Shown: positions 51,389-58,402 of the stretch, in pieces
Numbering within the stretch: position 1 is the first letter of the stretch
How the letters are laid out: every line of letters begins with the position of its first letter
Assembly: GCA_030533085.1 (NCBI GenBank)
Contig: JAUNJZ010000014.1
Location: 1-58,402, forward strand
Length of the DNA stretch: 58,402 bases
Reading direction: 5' to 3'
From: Synergistaceae bacterium
Lineage (GTDB): Bacteria; Synergistota; Synergistia; Synergistales; Synergistaceae
Translations under genes and position numbers: made by a program
Notes under the pieces: model-generated
What the model was told of the DNA's origin: nothing
What the model saw: only the letters and a program-made list of their open reading frames with translations
The model's database searches: none

Positions 51389-52297
51389 TTATCCAATGCG
51401 GAGAGCGACATTCTTTAATCTTTCGAGCGGGAAGACGGCAGCCTCTATCTCCTCCCGCGACGGCGGCAGCAGATCAGGGAATGGCGCTTCCCGCCCGAGA
51501 TTTCTGTACGTCTCGATTCCAAGTCTGTGATAAGGAAGAATCTCAACGGCGGAGAGATTATGGAGCCGCTCGCAGAAAGAGGCCATACTCTCATAATTCT
51601 CAACGTCATCATTCACCGTCGGTATAAATGGCGTGCGTATCGTTATCTTCGTCTTGCCTGAGGCGTCGATTCTCAATATATTGTCGAGTATCGCCGCGTT
51701 ATCCGCCCCAGTGTAACGCCGGTGCTTCGCGCCGTCCATGATTTTTACGTCAATGAAAATTCCGTTCAGATAATCGAGCAGAGGGGCGACGGCCTCCCAA
51801 CCGGCGAAGCCGCAGCTCTCTATCGCCGCGTCTATCCCGCTCTCGCGGCAGAGCGTCAGAATCTCCAGCGCAAACTCCGGCTGCATAAGCACCTCTCCGC
51901 CGCTAAGCGTGACGCCGCCGCCATGATGAAAAAATATACTGTCCTTCTGTATCTCCTCCATAACCTCGCCGGCCGTCATCTCCCGCCCGTAAAGCCTTAC
52001 CGCGTCGTGCGGACAGGCATCCACGCAGGCAGAGCAGCCGCTGCAGCCGGACTTTGCCCGCATCGTCCCGCCCTCGCTCTTATAGATAATCCCCTCAGGG
52101 CAGGCGCTTTCGCATCTTCCGCAGCGGAGGCAGGCGGAGCGCAGAAAAGCGGCCTCATACGCTATGCTCTGGGATTCCGGCGTGGAACACCACGCGCATT
52201 TGAGAGGACAACCCTTAAAAAACACCACAGTCCTCAGGCCGAAACCGTCTTTATTTGAAGATCTCTCAAAGCGCAGAACCCTGCCCCTCCGTACCAT
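51389..52297 (-). CDS. Glycyl-radical enzyme activating protein (radical SAM)
   Basis: 302-aa radical SAM activase that puts the glycyl radical on the neighbouring enzyme. The radical SAM cluster motif is KGCPLKCAWC (CxxxCxxC). Two inserted [4Fe-4S] ferredoxin motifs, CLRCGRCESACPEG and CSGCSACVDACPHD, mark the long GRE-activase form and not the PFL activase. GGGVTLSGGEVLMQ is the SAM-binding GGE region. The start is ATG 52297 with GGAGGAGG seven bases upstream; a frame to 52327 runs into the GRE stop. Lies 23 bases after the GRE gene. Confidence 0.93.
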   Translation of the reverse strand: MVRRGRVLRFERSSNKDGFGLRTVVFFKGCPLKCAWCSTPESQSIAYEAAFLRSACLRCGRCESACPEGIIYKSEGGTMRAKSGCSGCSACVDACPHDAVRLYGREMTAGEVMEEIQKDSIFFHHGGGVTLSGGEVLMQPEFALEILTLCRESGIDAAIESCGFAGWEAVAPLLDYLNGIFIDVKIMDGAKHRRYTGADNAAILDNILRIDASGKTKITIRTPFIPTVNDDVENYESMASFCERLHNLSAVEILPYHRLGIETYRNLGREAPFPDLLPPSREEIEAAVFPLERLKNVALRIG

Positions 52298-52320
52298 AAC
52301 GTATCCTCCTCCGCTGGCGG

Positions 52321-54708
52321 CTAACAAGCCTTTTGCATGTGCGATATGCTTGTTCTGGCTATAATATCGTCCTGAACGTCCTTATCAAGCTCGACAAAGA
52401 AGGCAGTGTAACCCGCCACCCTCACAAGCAGCCCCTTGTACTGCTCCGGATGCTTCTGGGCGTCCAGCAGCTTCTCCTGATCCACGACGTTGAACTGAAC
52501 GTGGAAAACGCCGAGCGAGCAGAGTCCTTTCAGCAGCGTCATCATGGCCGCCGTCCCCTCGTCGTTGGCGAAGAACTCCGGCATCATCTTCATATTGAGC
52601 AGAGTCCCCTGAATATAGCGGTTGTGCGGAATGTGCGAGATAGACTTCAGCACCGCGGTCGGCCCTTCAACATCGGTGCCGCACATAGGGCTCACGCCGT
52701 CGCCGAGAGGCTTCCAGGCGGAGCGTCCGGAGGGAAGCGCGCCGACCTCCATTCCAAAGGCCGTGTTGCCCGTCACAGGCAGGATACCGGGACTCATCGT
52801 GCCGAAATGGCTGCTGTAATTCTCTATCTCATCCGCGATAAAGGTGAAAAGATCGCCGGCCATTTTATCGACCCACTTGATGTCGTTGCCGTATTTCGGC
52901 GCGTTAAGGCATAGACGGCGGATATCAGGCTCGTTAGCAAAGTCGTCGGCCAGAGCGTCGAGCAGCTGCTGCATCGTTATCTTTTTTTCGTCGAATACAA
53001 GCAGCTTTACGGCCGCGAGGCTGTCCACAAGATCCGCCACGCCGATCATATCTATACCGTTGCCCACATGGTACTTTGTGCCGCCGTCAGTGTAATCCAC
53101 GGCGTTTTCAACGCACTCGCGGTGCGTGAGCGAAAGCGTTGGGACCGGCCTGCACTCCCTGCTTATGTAGTCCATAATGTGGCTGCCCTTGACGATGCAC
53201 TTTATGCCGTAGCTGATGTGCTTCTTCACAGCCGCCTCAAACTCTTCGTAGCTTTTGAAATTCCTTGGGTCCTCCGTCTCGACCGTCATAAATCTGTTGT
53301 ACTTGCGCGATACGCCTTTCAGCAGCGCGGCCTCCACCATTCCGCCGAGATTCAGGTCGGCGAACGACGTAAAGCCGCACATCTTGCCCTCAAGATTCGT
53401 CTCGACGCAGCCGCATGGGTTCCAGTTGTAAGCCTCGCGCAGCGGAACGCCCTTGTTCATCATCATGGAGGTTCCGACCTCGTCGCAGTGGAAGGCGGGG
53501 AAGCCGGTTCCCAGCTTGATCAGATCGACAACCTTTTTCAGGAAGGAATCAGGGTTTCTGGACATGCTGTATCTGACGGAGAGCGATGGCTGGTAAAGCT
53601 GCACATCCATCGTCGCCTGAAGTATCATATAGGAAACGTCGTTGACCGCGTCCGCTCCGGTACGGTCGACTCCGCCGGCGCAGAGATTCTGATACATCGG
53701 ATAGCCGGCTGAATATTTCGCGGATATTTCATCCTGGAAGATGCACGGCTCGGAGAACTTGACCCAGAGACAGTCAAGCAGCTCCTGCGCCTCGTCGGGA
53801 GTAATCTTGCCGGCCTCCACGTCCGCCTTGTAGAAGGGATAAAGATACTGATCCATCCTGCCGGGGTTGTAGCTCGCCGCGTTCTGCTCCATGAAGATAA
53901 CTATGTGATAGAGATAGAAAGACTGCACCGCCTCGCGGAAGCTTTCCGCCGGATACTCCGGCACCTTCGCGCATATTCTGGAAATTTCCAGCAGCTCGGC
54001 CTTCCTCGCTTCGTCCTCTTCGAGAGCCGCGAGCCGCGCCGCCTCCTCTGAATATCTTCTTGCCAGCGCGACAACTCCGTCGGCGCTCGCAAGGAGCGCT
54101 TTGTAGTATATTTCCTTTTCGTAATCGCCGGGCTTTGCCGTATCGAGCTGCGCCATCTTCTCTACGATACGGCTGCGGATGGCGATAATGCCTTCATTGA
54201 GAACGTCCGTGTATCCGGCCGTCACCTCGCCCCAGCCGCGGACAAACTTTCTGTCGATAAAGACGGCCCCGCACTCCTTCATCGTCTTAACGTCCTCCGG
54301 TATCTGCGCCAGCCACTTTTCGTAAAGAGAGCGCCCCTCCCAGAAGGGCTTTATCTCCTTGCGGAAAAGCTCCTTTTCCTCCTCGGAGATGTAGAAAGGG
54401 TCGTAGCGTCTGCTGCTGATCGTCTCCAGCTCCTTGTCAAGCACCGACCAGCAGCTGTCCGGAGAAACGATGCCGCCGCGTATCTTGCTGCCGGAGCAGC
54501 CGACGATAAGCTCCTGCGGCCAGATAGTCACGCTCTTGTTCTCGCACTGATATTTTACGCCAAGCGCCTTGCGAAGCACCCAAGGCAGACCGCCCGTCGC
54601 TTTGAAACTTCTGGTGAGGAGCAGCGCCGGTTCAAGGTCAACCTCCGGGCGCGTACCGACGACCCGTGATTTAAGACATTCTATTCTTTTCATGTATTCC
54701 TTCGTCAT
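52321..54708 (-). CDS. Glycyl radical enzyme of the GCVE type (substrate unassigned)
   Basis: 795-aa oxygen-sensitive radical enzyme. The thiyl-radical Cys434 and general-base Glu436 lie in NPCGCVETN. The radical glycine is Gly766 in LLVRVAGYTAFF. The GCVE motif excludes pyruvate formate-lyase and groups it with dehydratases, C-N or C-S lyases (glycerol dehydratase, choline lyase, hydroxyproline dehydratase HypD, isethionate lyase). Length and Cys/Gly spacing are close to HypD. However, the segment before NPGRMDQ reads EQNAAS, without the aspartate I recall in HypD. AGGAGGGGG lies 8 bases before the ATG. Upstream is a TTGAAA-N17-TATCAT promoter shared with the TRAP operon. Substrate and reaction are open. 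Confidence 0.9.
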   Translation of the reverse strand: MTKEYMKRIECLKSRVVGTRPEVDLEPALLLTRSFKATGGLPWVLRKALGVKYQCENKSVTIWPQELIVGCSGSKIRGGIVSPDSCWSVLDKELETISSRRYDPFYISEEEKELFRKEIKPFWEGRSLYEKWLAQIPEDVKTMKECGAVFIDRKFVRGWGEVTAGYTDVLNEGIIAIRSRIVEKMAQLDTAKPGDYEKEIYYKALLASADGVVALARRYSEEAARLAALEEDEARKAELLEISRICAKVPEYPAESFREAVQSFYLYHIVIFMEQNAASYNPGRMDQYLYPFYKADVEAGKITPDEAQELLDCLWVKFSEPCIFQDEISAKYSAGYPMYQNLCAGGVDRTGADAVNDVSYMILQATMDVQLYQPSLSVRYSMSRNPDSFLKKVVDLIKLGTGFPAFHCDEVGTSMMMNKGVPLREAYNWNPCGCVETNLEGKMCGFTSFADLNLGGMVEAALLKGVSRKYNRFMTVETEDPRNFKSYEEFEAAVKKHISYGIKCIVKGSHIMDYISRECRPVPTLSLTHRECVENAVDYTDGGTKYHVGNGIDMIGVADLVDSLAAVKLLVFDEKKITMQQLLDALADDFANEPDIRRLCLNAPKYGNDIKWVDKMAGDLFTFIADEIENYSSHFGTMSPGILPVTGNTAFGMEVGALPSGRSAWKPLGDGVSPMCGTDVEGPTAVLKSISHIPHNRYIQGTLLNMKMMPEFFANDEGTAAMMTLLKGLCSLGVFHVQFNVVDQEKLLDAQKHPEQYKGLLVRVAGYTAFFVELDKDVQDDIIARTSISHMQKAC

Positions 54709-54771
54709 GACAGATTCCCCCTCCTGATATGTTGTGCCGTATATTGATTGAAGCCTCTTGTTTATGGCTGA

Positions 54772-54827
54772 ATGATATCATATAGAAATTATTTTTTCAA
54801 GATATAATTTAATAAAATTATTTTGTT
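54772..54827 (-). promoter_or_regulatory. GRE operon promoter with shared 42-bp block
   Basis: On the minus strand TTGAAA (54800-54795) and TATCAT (54777-54772) are 17 bp apart, giving a leader of about 60 bases before the GRE ATG. The region 54786-54827 matches 58096-58137 at 36 of 42 positions. Both copies contain two AAATTATTT elements with starts 29 bp apart. This is a likely binding site for the cluster's RpiR regulator. Confidence 0.7.
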
Positions 54828-54910
54828 ATTTTCTGATAACATTAAGCTTCTTTTCACCCAGAAAATATATCCGAAACTCCATCGTTCCTTTGACCGGCAA
54901 TATAAATGAT

Positions 54911-54950
54911 AATGGCCACGTATTCTGTAATATCGGAATACCTGGCCATT
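54911..54950 (-). terminator. Hairpin between TRAP genes and GRE gene
   Basis: AATGGCCA-C-GTATTC (54911-54925) against GAATAC-C-TGGCCATT (54936-54950): 14 pairs with a single C-C mismatch. On the minus strand it follows the dctM stop by about 17 bases and is followed by AT-rich sequence. It is a probable, perhaps partial, terminator that separates the TRAP transcript from the GRE transcript. Confidence 0.65.
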
Positions 54951-54967
54951 GCTTTTGAGAAACTTTA

Positions 54968-56263
54968 TCAGCGCCCCAGCACCAGCCGCGGCAGCCACAG
55001 CGCCAGGTCGGGGAAATATGTAACCGCTATCAGCGTCGGCAGCCAGCATGTTACCAGCAAAATCATATTCGGCTTCAACATGGCGGAGAGCGGTGTCTTT
55101 GTCACCTGAATGCCAAAGTAAAGGGCGGGCGCTGTCGGAGGCGTCAGCAGGCCGATAGCGACGTTCACTCCCATTATCGCGGCAAAATGGATTGGGTCAA
55201 TGCCAAAGCTCTGCACCACAGGCAGCAGAATCGGCGTTCCCAAGAGAAGACAGCTTGTGTCGTCCATTATCATTCCCATGACAAGAACCACAATGTTCAC
55301 GCCCAGCAGGATAACCGTTTTGTCGTCGGAAAAGCTTCTCAGGAAGTCCGCTATCATCCCCGGCATATCTTCCATAATATATATGCGGCTCAGCATCATG
55401 ACGCAGAATATCATTACCATGATTACACCGGTAGTTGAGGCCGTTTCCACAAATGTCTGATAGAGCTTTTTCACCGTAAGCTGCCTGTAGATAAAAAAGC
55501 CTACCGGAATGGAATATATGATTGCGACGGCCGCGGCTTCCGTAGGCGTGAATGTTCCGCTGTATATGCCGCCGAGTACGATCACCGGCATCAGCAGCGC
55601 TGGAATGGCGGCCGCCGTATCGTCGCGAGCCATTTTAATAAAGTCGCGCGTCGGCATTTTTGCGCGCACCTTTATATTGGGGTCGTTTCTCAGGATGATC
55701 AGACTCACTATTGAAAGCAGGGCGACCAGCATCAGTCCCGGGCCGACCGTGGCGAGGAAACAGGCAAGAAGCGGCTGACGCCCGGCCCACGAATAAAGAA
55801 TCATGTGAGCGCTCGGCGGTATCAGCAGTCCCAGAGGACAGGCGCTCGTGAGCAGCGTCGCGACATACGCCTTTGGATAGCCCTGCTCTTCAAAGCGCGG
55901 AAGCATGATGCTGCTTATGCACGAAAGGGTCGCAAGGCTGCTTCCAGCAATGGAGCCAAATGCCGCGCTGGCGACGACGGCGACTATTGCCAGACCTCCC
56001 TTTATACGCCCGACAAATATTCCGACAAAGTTGACAAGGCACTTGCCAATGCCGCTGCGTTCCATGACGAGCCCGACCGCTATGAACAGCGGCACGCAGA
56101 GCAGCACAAGGGAATTGCAGACACTATATCCATATTTCATGAGGAAGCTGTCCTCATACCCGATCGTATGTATCAAAAACAGAGCCGCCAGCACAAAGAC
56201 ATAGGGAAGATACATTCCGATGAGCAGACCGAAAATTATAACCAATATCGCAAACGGAAGCAT
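54968..56263 (-). CDS. dctM: TRAP transporter large permease (DctM)
   Basis: 431-aa membrane protein with about twelve hydrophobic segments, the ion-translocating subunit of a tripartite ATP-independent periplasmic transporter. Family landmarks are FIAVGLVMERSGIGKCLVNF, ASAAFGSIAGSSLATLSCI, GLLIPPSAHMILYSW, the TPTEAAAVAIIYS motif and GLLTPPTAPALYFG. GGAGA lies before ATG 56263. The gene begins 2 bases after dctQ ends. Last of the three TRAP genes. Confidence 0.95.
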   Translation of the reverse strand: MLPFAILVIIFGLLIGMYLPYVFVLAALFLIHTIGYEDSFLMKYGYSVCNSLVLLCVPLFIAVGLVMERSGIGKCLVNFVGIFVGRIKGGLAIVAVVASAAFGSIAGSSLATLSCISSIMLPRFEEQGYPKAYVATLLTSACPLGLLIPPSAHMILYSWAGRQPLLACFLATVGPGLMLVALLSIVSLIILRNDPNIKVRAKMPTRDFIKMARDDTAAAIPALLMPVIVLGGIYSGTFTPTEAAAVAIIYSIPVGFFIYRQLTVKKLYQTFVETASTTGVIMVMIFCVMMLSRIYIMEDMPGMIADFLRSFSDDKTVILLGVNIVVLVMGMIMDDTSCLLLGTPILLPVVQSFGIDPIHFAAIMGVNVAIGLLTPPTAPALYFGIQVTKTPLSAMLKPNMILLVTCWLPTLIAVTYFPDLALWLPRLVLGR

Positions 56264-56265
56264 TG

Positions 56266-56808
56266 CTAAAGCTCTCCTTTCTCAGCCGCGGCATCGGGCA
56301 GGGGCGTCGTTATCTCTTCCAAAAACTGCACTACCACGTAGAACGCCATCACCACAAAACCGACAGTTACAGCGCTCATAGAGGTCATCAGGGGAAGTCC
56401 CCACGCGGAGGTCGTCGGCCATATTTTGACGCCGTTGACGATATAGGCGACAGAGAGGTTAAGCGTCTCTATAGCGACGAGAGACTGGAGCAGGCTGGCG
56501 AATATGCGAAGCGCTTTCTTCCCTTTCGGCGGAAGTATCCTCTCCAGAATATCGGCTCTGACATGTTCATGTTTTTCCATTGCGTAGGAGCTTCCGATAA
56601 AGTACATCCAGAATGCTGATATCATTACAATTTCGTCATAACCGAAAAGATCGACCCTGAGCACGTAGCGGCAGATAACGACCGCGCCGAGTATTCCTAT
56701 CATCACGCAGCTTGTAATAAAGAGAATGAGCTCCTGTATTTTCAGAAGCCACCCCCAGAATAAAGAGGCTTTTAATCTATCCAGACAATCTCTTATAGTC
56801 TTTAGCAT
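56266..56808 (-). CDS. dctQ: TRAP transporter small permease (DctQ)
   Basis: 180-aa four-helix membrane protein that joins the binding protein to DctM. Segments are around IQELILFITSCVMIGILGAVVICRYVL, DEIVMISAFWMYFIGSSYAM with the typical charged KHEHVRADIL loop, LLQSLVAIETLNL and VTVGFVVMAFYVVVQFL. GAGGG precedes the ATG. Between dctP (87-base gap) and dctM. Confidence 0.9.
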   Translation of the reverse strand: MLKTIRDCLDRLKASLFWGWLLKIQELILFITSCVMIGILGAVVICRYVLRVDLFGYDEIVMISAFWMYFIGSSYAMEKHEHVRADILERILPPKGKKALRIFASLLQSLVAIETLNLSVAYIVNGVKIWPTTSAWGLPLMTSMSAVTVGFVVMAFYVVVQFLEEITTPLPDAAAEKGEL

Positions 56809-56894
56809 TGTGAGCGATCACCCTCTCTTTCCCGTCAGCCTCCGCCCGCGCGGCTTTGAGCGAACGGAGGCCTGACGTTTTATTGTTTTTCTGT

Positions 56895-57938
56895 CTATTT
56901 GCCTGAAAGCTTTTTCTGGTTTGCGACGACTGCCGCTTCAAGAATCTTGAGCGTATCGCTGCCGTAAACGTCGGCATACTTCGGCCAGACCTTCGCTCTG
57001 ACCTCCGCGCTGCGCTTCATGCATTCCTCTGGGGAATATTTGATAACCGTCACGCCATGCTCCGCAAGCAGCTTCTCATACTTTTCCTCTACTGTTCTGG
57101 CGACCGGCACCCATTTTTCAAGCTGAAAGGCGATGCATTCCTGAACGATCGCGCGGTTTTTCTCTCCGAAGGACTCCCAAAGATCCTTATTGATAATCAG
57201 CCATCCCGGCGTTGAACCCATGTTGTTGGCGTCAAAGCATTTGATCATGTCGCGCGCCTGAAGATAGGCGTCCTCCGCAGGAATATTGGAGGCGCCGTCT
57301 ATCTGTCCGGTCTGAATGGCGCTGAATACTTCCGCATAGTCCATTGTCACCGTATTGTATCCCATTTCGCTCGCCATATCCCTGACAGAGGGCATCGCCG
57401 GCACTCTCAGCGAGACGTTTTTCTTCGTGTTGTCCTTTACATTTTGCGGAACTTTGCTGAGGATGAATCCAATCCTCGGATCGACCCATCCGCCAAGGCT
57501 CACAAATCCGGCCTCTTTTGAGTACTGTTCAATAAGCTTGCAGAAGGGCGATTCCGGATCCAGAAACATAAGCTCATATTCTGGGAATCCGTTGGTGCAG
57601 AGTCCGGGAAGATTTCCAATATCAAGCTTCGGATGATATCTTTTTGTCAGCCAGGTAAACGAAGCGTCGATTGTTCCAGCCCTGACTTCTTCGATTGAAT
57701 CTTCGTATGTACAAAGCTGTCCGGAGGGGAACACCTTAAAATCTATCTCTCCGTTCGTCTTTTCTTTTATCATCTTCGTCAGCTCTTCAAGCGCCTGGCT
57801 TGTGTAGCTGTCAGCCGGATATGGCGCGTAGAATTTCAGACGCCTTTTCGCATAGGCAGAATCACAATTCAAGGTCAGTACTACAAAAGCAACTACGATT
57901 ACGCTGATAATTCCTACAATTCTTCTCGTGTTACGCAT
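56895..57938 (-). CDS. dctP: TRAP transporter substrate-binding protein (DctP)
   Basis: 347-aa periplasmic binding protein. The signal peptide spans about residues 1-30 (IVGIISVIVVAFVVLTLNCDSAYA). Conserved DctP features are KIDFKVFPSGQL-like residues (EIDFKVFPSGQLCTYEDSIEEVRAG) and NVSLRVPAMPSVRDMASEMGYNTVTMDYAEVFSAIQTGQIDGASN. The latter includes the arginine (SLRVPA) that usually clamps a ligand carboxylate. The ligand is therefore probably an organic acid. The start is ATG 57938, with GTG 57941 as alternative; AGGAGGT lies upstream. First gene of the TRAP operon. Confidence 0.92.
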   Translation of the reverse strand: MRNTRRIVGIISVIVVAFVVLTLNCDSAYAKRRLKFYAPYPADSYTSQALEELTKMIKEKTNGEIDFKVFPSGQLCTYEDSIEEVRAGTIDASFTWLTKRYHPKLDIGNLPGLCTNGFPEYELMFLDPESPFCKLIEQYSKEAGFVSLGGWVDPRIGFILSKVPQNVKDNTKKNVSLRVPAMPSVRDMASEMGYNTVTMDYAEVFSAIQTGQIDGASNIPAEDAYLQARDMIKCFDANNMGSTPGWLIINKDLWESFGEKNRAIVQECIAFQLEKWVPVARTVEEKYEKLLAEHGVTVIKYSPEECMKRSAEVRAKVWPKYADVYGSDTLKILEAAVVANQKKLSGK

Positions 57939-58081
57939 CACAAAAAGCACCTCCTGTTTTTTTCCGTCAGCCCACGGGCTGAGCCACCGCATACAGAACA
58001 CAGACACCTGAACCCATACTTACGCTGCCAGGCACCACTCCTTGATTTATATATAATTTCTTCGTACTGTTACTATCAAAA

Positions 58082-58137
58082 ATAATAACACAATAAAATT
58101 ATTTTTTCAATATATATTTTTACGAAATTATTTAGTT
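58082..58137 (-). promoter_or_regulatory. TRAP operon promoter with shared 42-bp block
   Basis: On the minus strand TTGAAA (58110-58105) and TATTAT (58087-58082) are 17 bp apart. The block 58096-58137 is nearly identical to 54786-54827 upstream of the GRE gene, with the same 29-bp spacing of two AAATTATTT elements. Both transcripts should respond to the same regulator. Confidence 0.7.
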
Positions 58138-58350
58138 GTAATTTCAAGAAAAATGTCTTTTTAGGGAGATTTAACGCTTTTTGTGGTAAGTTACTGCCGT
58201 TTTGGCTTTTGTGGTATCGAAATATATGTCTGAAGGGCAAAAATTCTTTAAATAAAAATTTTTTATTCGGCGGCGTGAATTTCATTTTTATATATTTCGC
58301 CCGGGCGTCGCAGCGCTGACGCCTGCCTCCGACGGTAAGCGCCTGTTAAA
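58138..58350. other. Gene-free segment between TRAP promoter and intron end
   Basis: About 210 bases, AT-rich at the left. A 6-bp hairpin GGCGTC (58304-58309) / GACGCC (58318-58323) lies in a GC-rich patch. No ribosome site fits the short minus-strand frame found here. On the minus strand this is the 3' exon of the group II intron. Confidence 0.4.
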
Positions 58351-58402
58351 ATCGAGTAGGAGGCTACCCATTAGTTGAGCAGCCGACCTCTCACACCACC
58401 GT
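58351..58402 (-). mobile_element. Group II intron, 3' end (domain VI and part of domain V)
   Basis: Read on the minus strand from the right edge, the sequence gives the closing strand of domain V (ACGGTGGTGTGAGAGG). A domain VI hairpin follows: GGCTGCTCA pairs with TGGGTAGCC, counting G-U pairs. The segment then ends CCTACTCGAT, in which the A seven bases from the end is the expected branch-point adenosine and the final AT fits the AY rule. The 3' splice site is therefore between 58351 and 58350. The intron body and any reverse transcriptase lie beyond the window. Confidence 0.75.

Noticed and set aside
52321-54708. Firm naming of the glycyl radical enzyme as hydroxyproline dehydratase (HypD)
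   Set aside because: Length, GCVE motif and a ProC-like neighbour fit, but the pocket segment EQNAASYNPGR lacks the acidic residue I recall, and the reductase is atypical. A pocket-residue alignment would be needed.
52321-54708. Isethionate or dihydroxypropanesulfonate lyase, because of the adjacent TRAP transporter
   Set aside because: Those enzymes are longer (about 830 aa), and no sulfite-handling or sulfonate genes are near.
58076-58285. 69-codon minus-strand reading frame
   Set aside because: Overlaps the TRAP promoter block, has low-complexity Lys/Phe/Leu-rich composition, and no ribosome site.

Overview
The window looks like chromosome from an anaerobic, amino-acid-fermenting, outer-membrane bacterium, most likely a Synergistota member of the Cloacibacillus/Synergistes type. 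This is inference from gene content; no single sequence proves the taxon. The supporting content is threonine ammonia-lyase, a one-chain iron-sulfur L-serine ammonia-lyase, a cysteine desulfidase-type enzyme, a bifurcating-type [FeFe] hydrogenase operon, branched-chain amino acid and TRAP importers, a glycyl radical enzyme, and several exported proteins of no known family. Most of the window is visibly GC-rich. The stretch of about 19.3-29.6 kb and an orphan nitroreductase at 48.8 kb are clearly more AT-rich.

Layout. 0.2-5.4 kb: Fur-family regulator, molybdopterin-binding protein and XdhC (molybdoenzyme maturation), an exported histidine acid phosphatase, then TusA-like and YedE-like genes (sulfur or selenium handling). 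5.9-14.2 kb: a small basic protein, ilvA, an exported small protein, two small membrane proteins, a cysteine desulfidase-type enzyme, a diacylglycerol-glucosyltransferase-like enzyme coupled to a DHH phosphoesterase, a Ppx/GppA protein, and an O6-alkylguanine-DNA methyltransferase. 14.5-19.0 kb: an M14-family deacylase, glnA, and a PiT phosphate transporter with its DUF47 partner. 19.3-29.6 kb: an AT-rich amino acid or keto acid catabolic island with two DapA-family lyases, two PLP enzymes, a complete LIV ABC transporter and a divergent GntR/FCD regulator. 29.8-36.6 kb: a phosphate/polyphosphate block with two tandem PPDK-like ATP-grasp proteins, ppk and a second ppx. 36.8-39.8 kb: a histidine phosphatase, a TPR protein and two exported proteins, one with a PDZ domain. 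39.9 kb: tRNA-Arg(CCU). 40.0-43.6 kb: serine ammonia-lyase, a methyltransferase and an EamA exporter. 44.0-48.5 kb: the hydrogenase operon. 49.6-58.1 kb: a ProC-like reductase, an RpiR regulator, a glycyl-radical-enzyme activase, a glycyl radical enzyme and a DctPQM TRAP transporter, all on the minus strand. The last ~50 bases carry the 3' end (domain VI and part of V) of a group II intron that runs off the right edge.

The best candidate for an undescribed system is the 49.6-58.1 kb cluster. Its two transcription units start with the same promoter block: 36 of 42 bases are identical, with TTGAAA-N17-TATNAT embedded. This implies one regulator for uptake and for radical chemistry. The glycyl radical enzyme has the GCVE active-site signature and resembles hydroxyproline dehydratase in length. 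Its substrate pocket looks different, and the ProC-like partner lacks the usual SGSGPAY-type motif. Second is the AT-rich LIV/DapA/aminotransferase island, where one DapA protein has lost the catalytic tyrosine and the control region carries nested palindromes over a near-consensus promoter. Third is the pair of ATP-grasp proteins next to ppk and ppx, which keep the PPDK nucleotide-binding half but replace the phosphohistidine half with another conserved domain.
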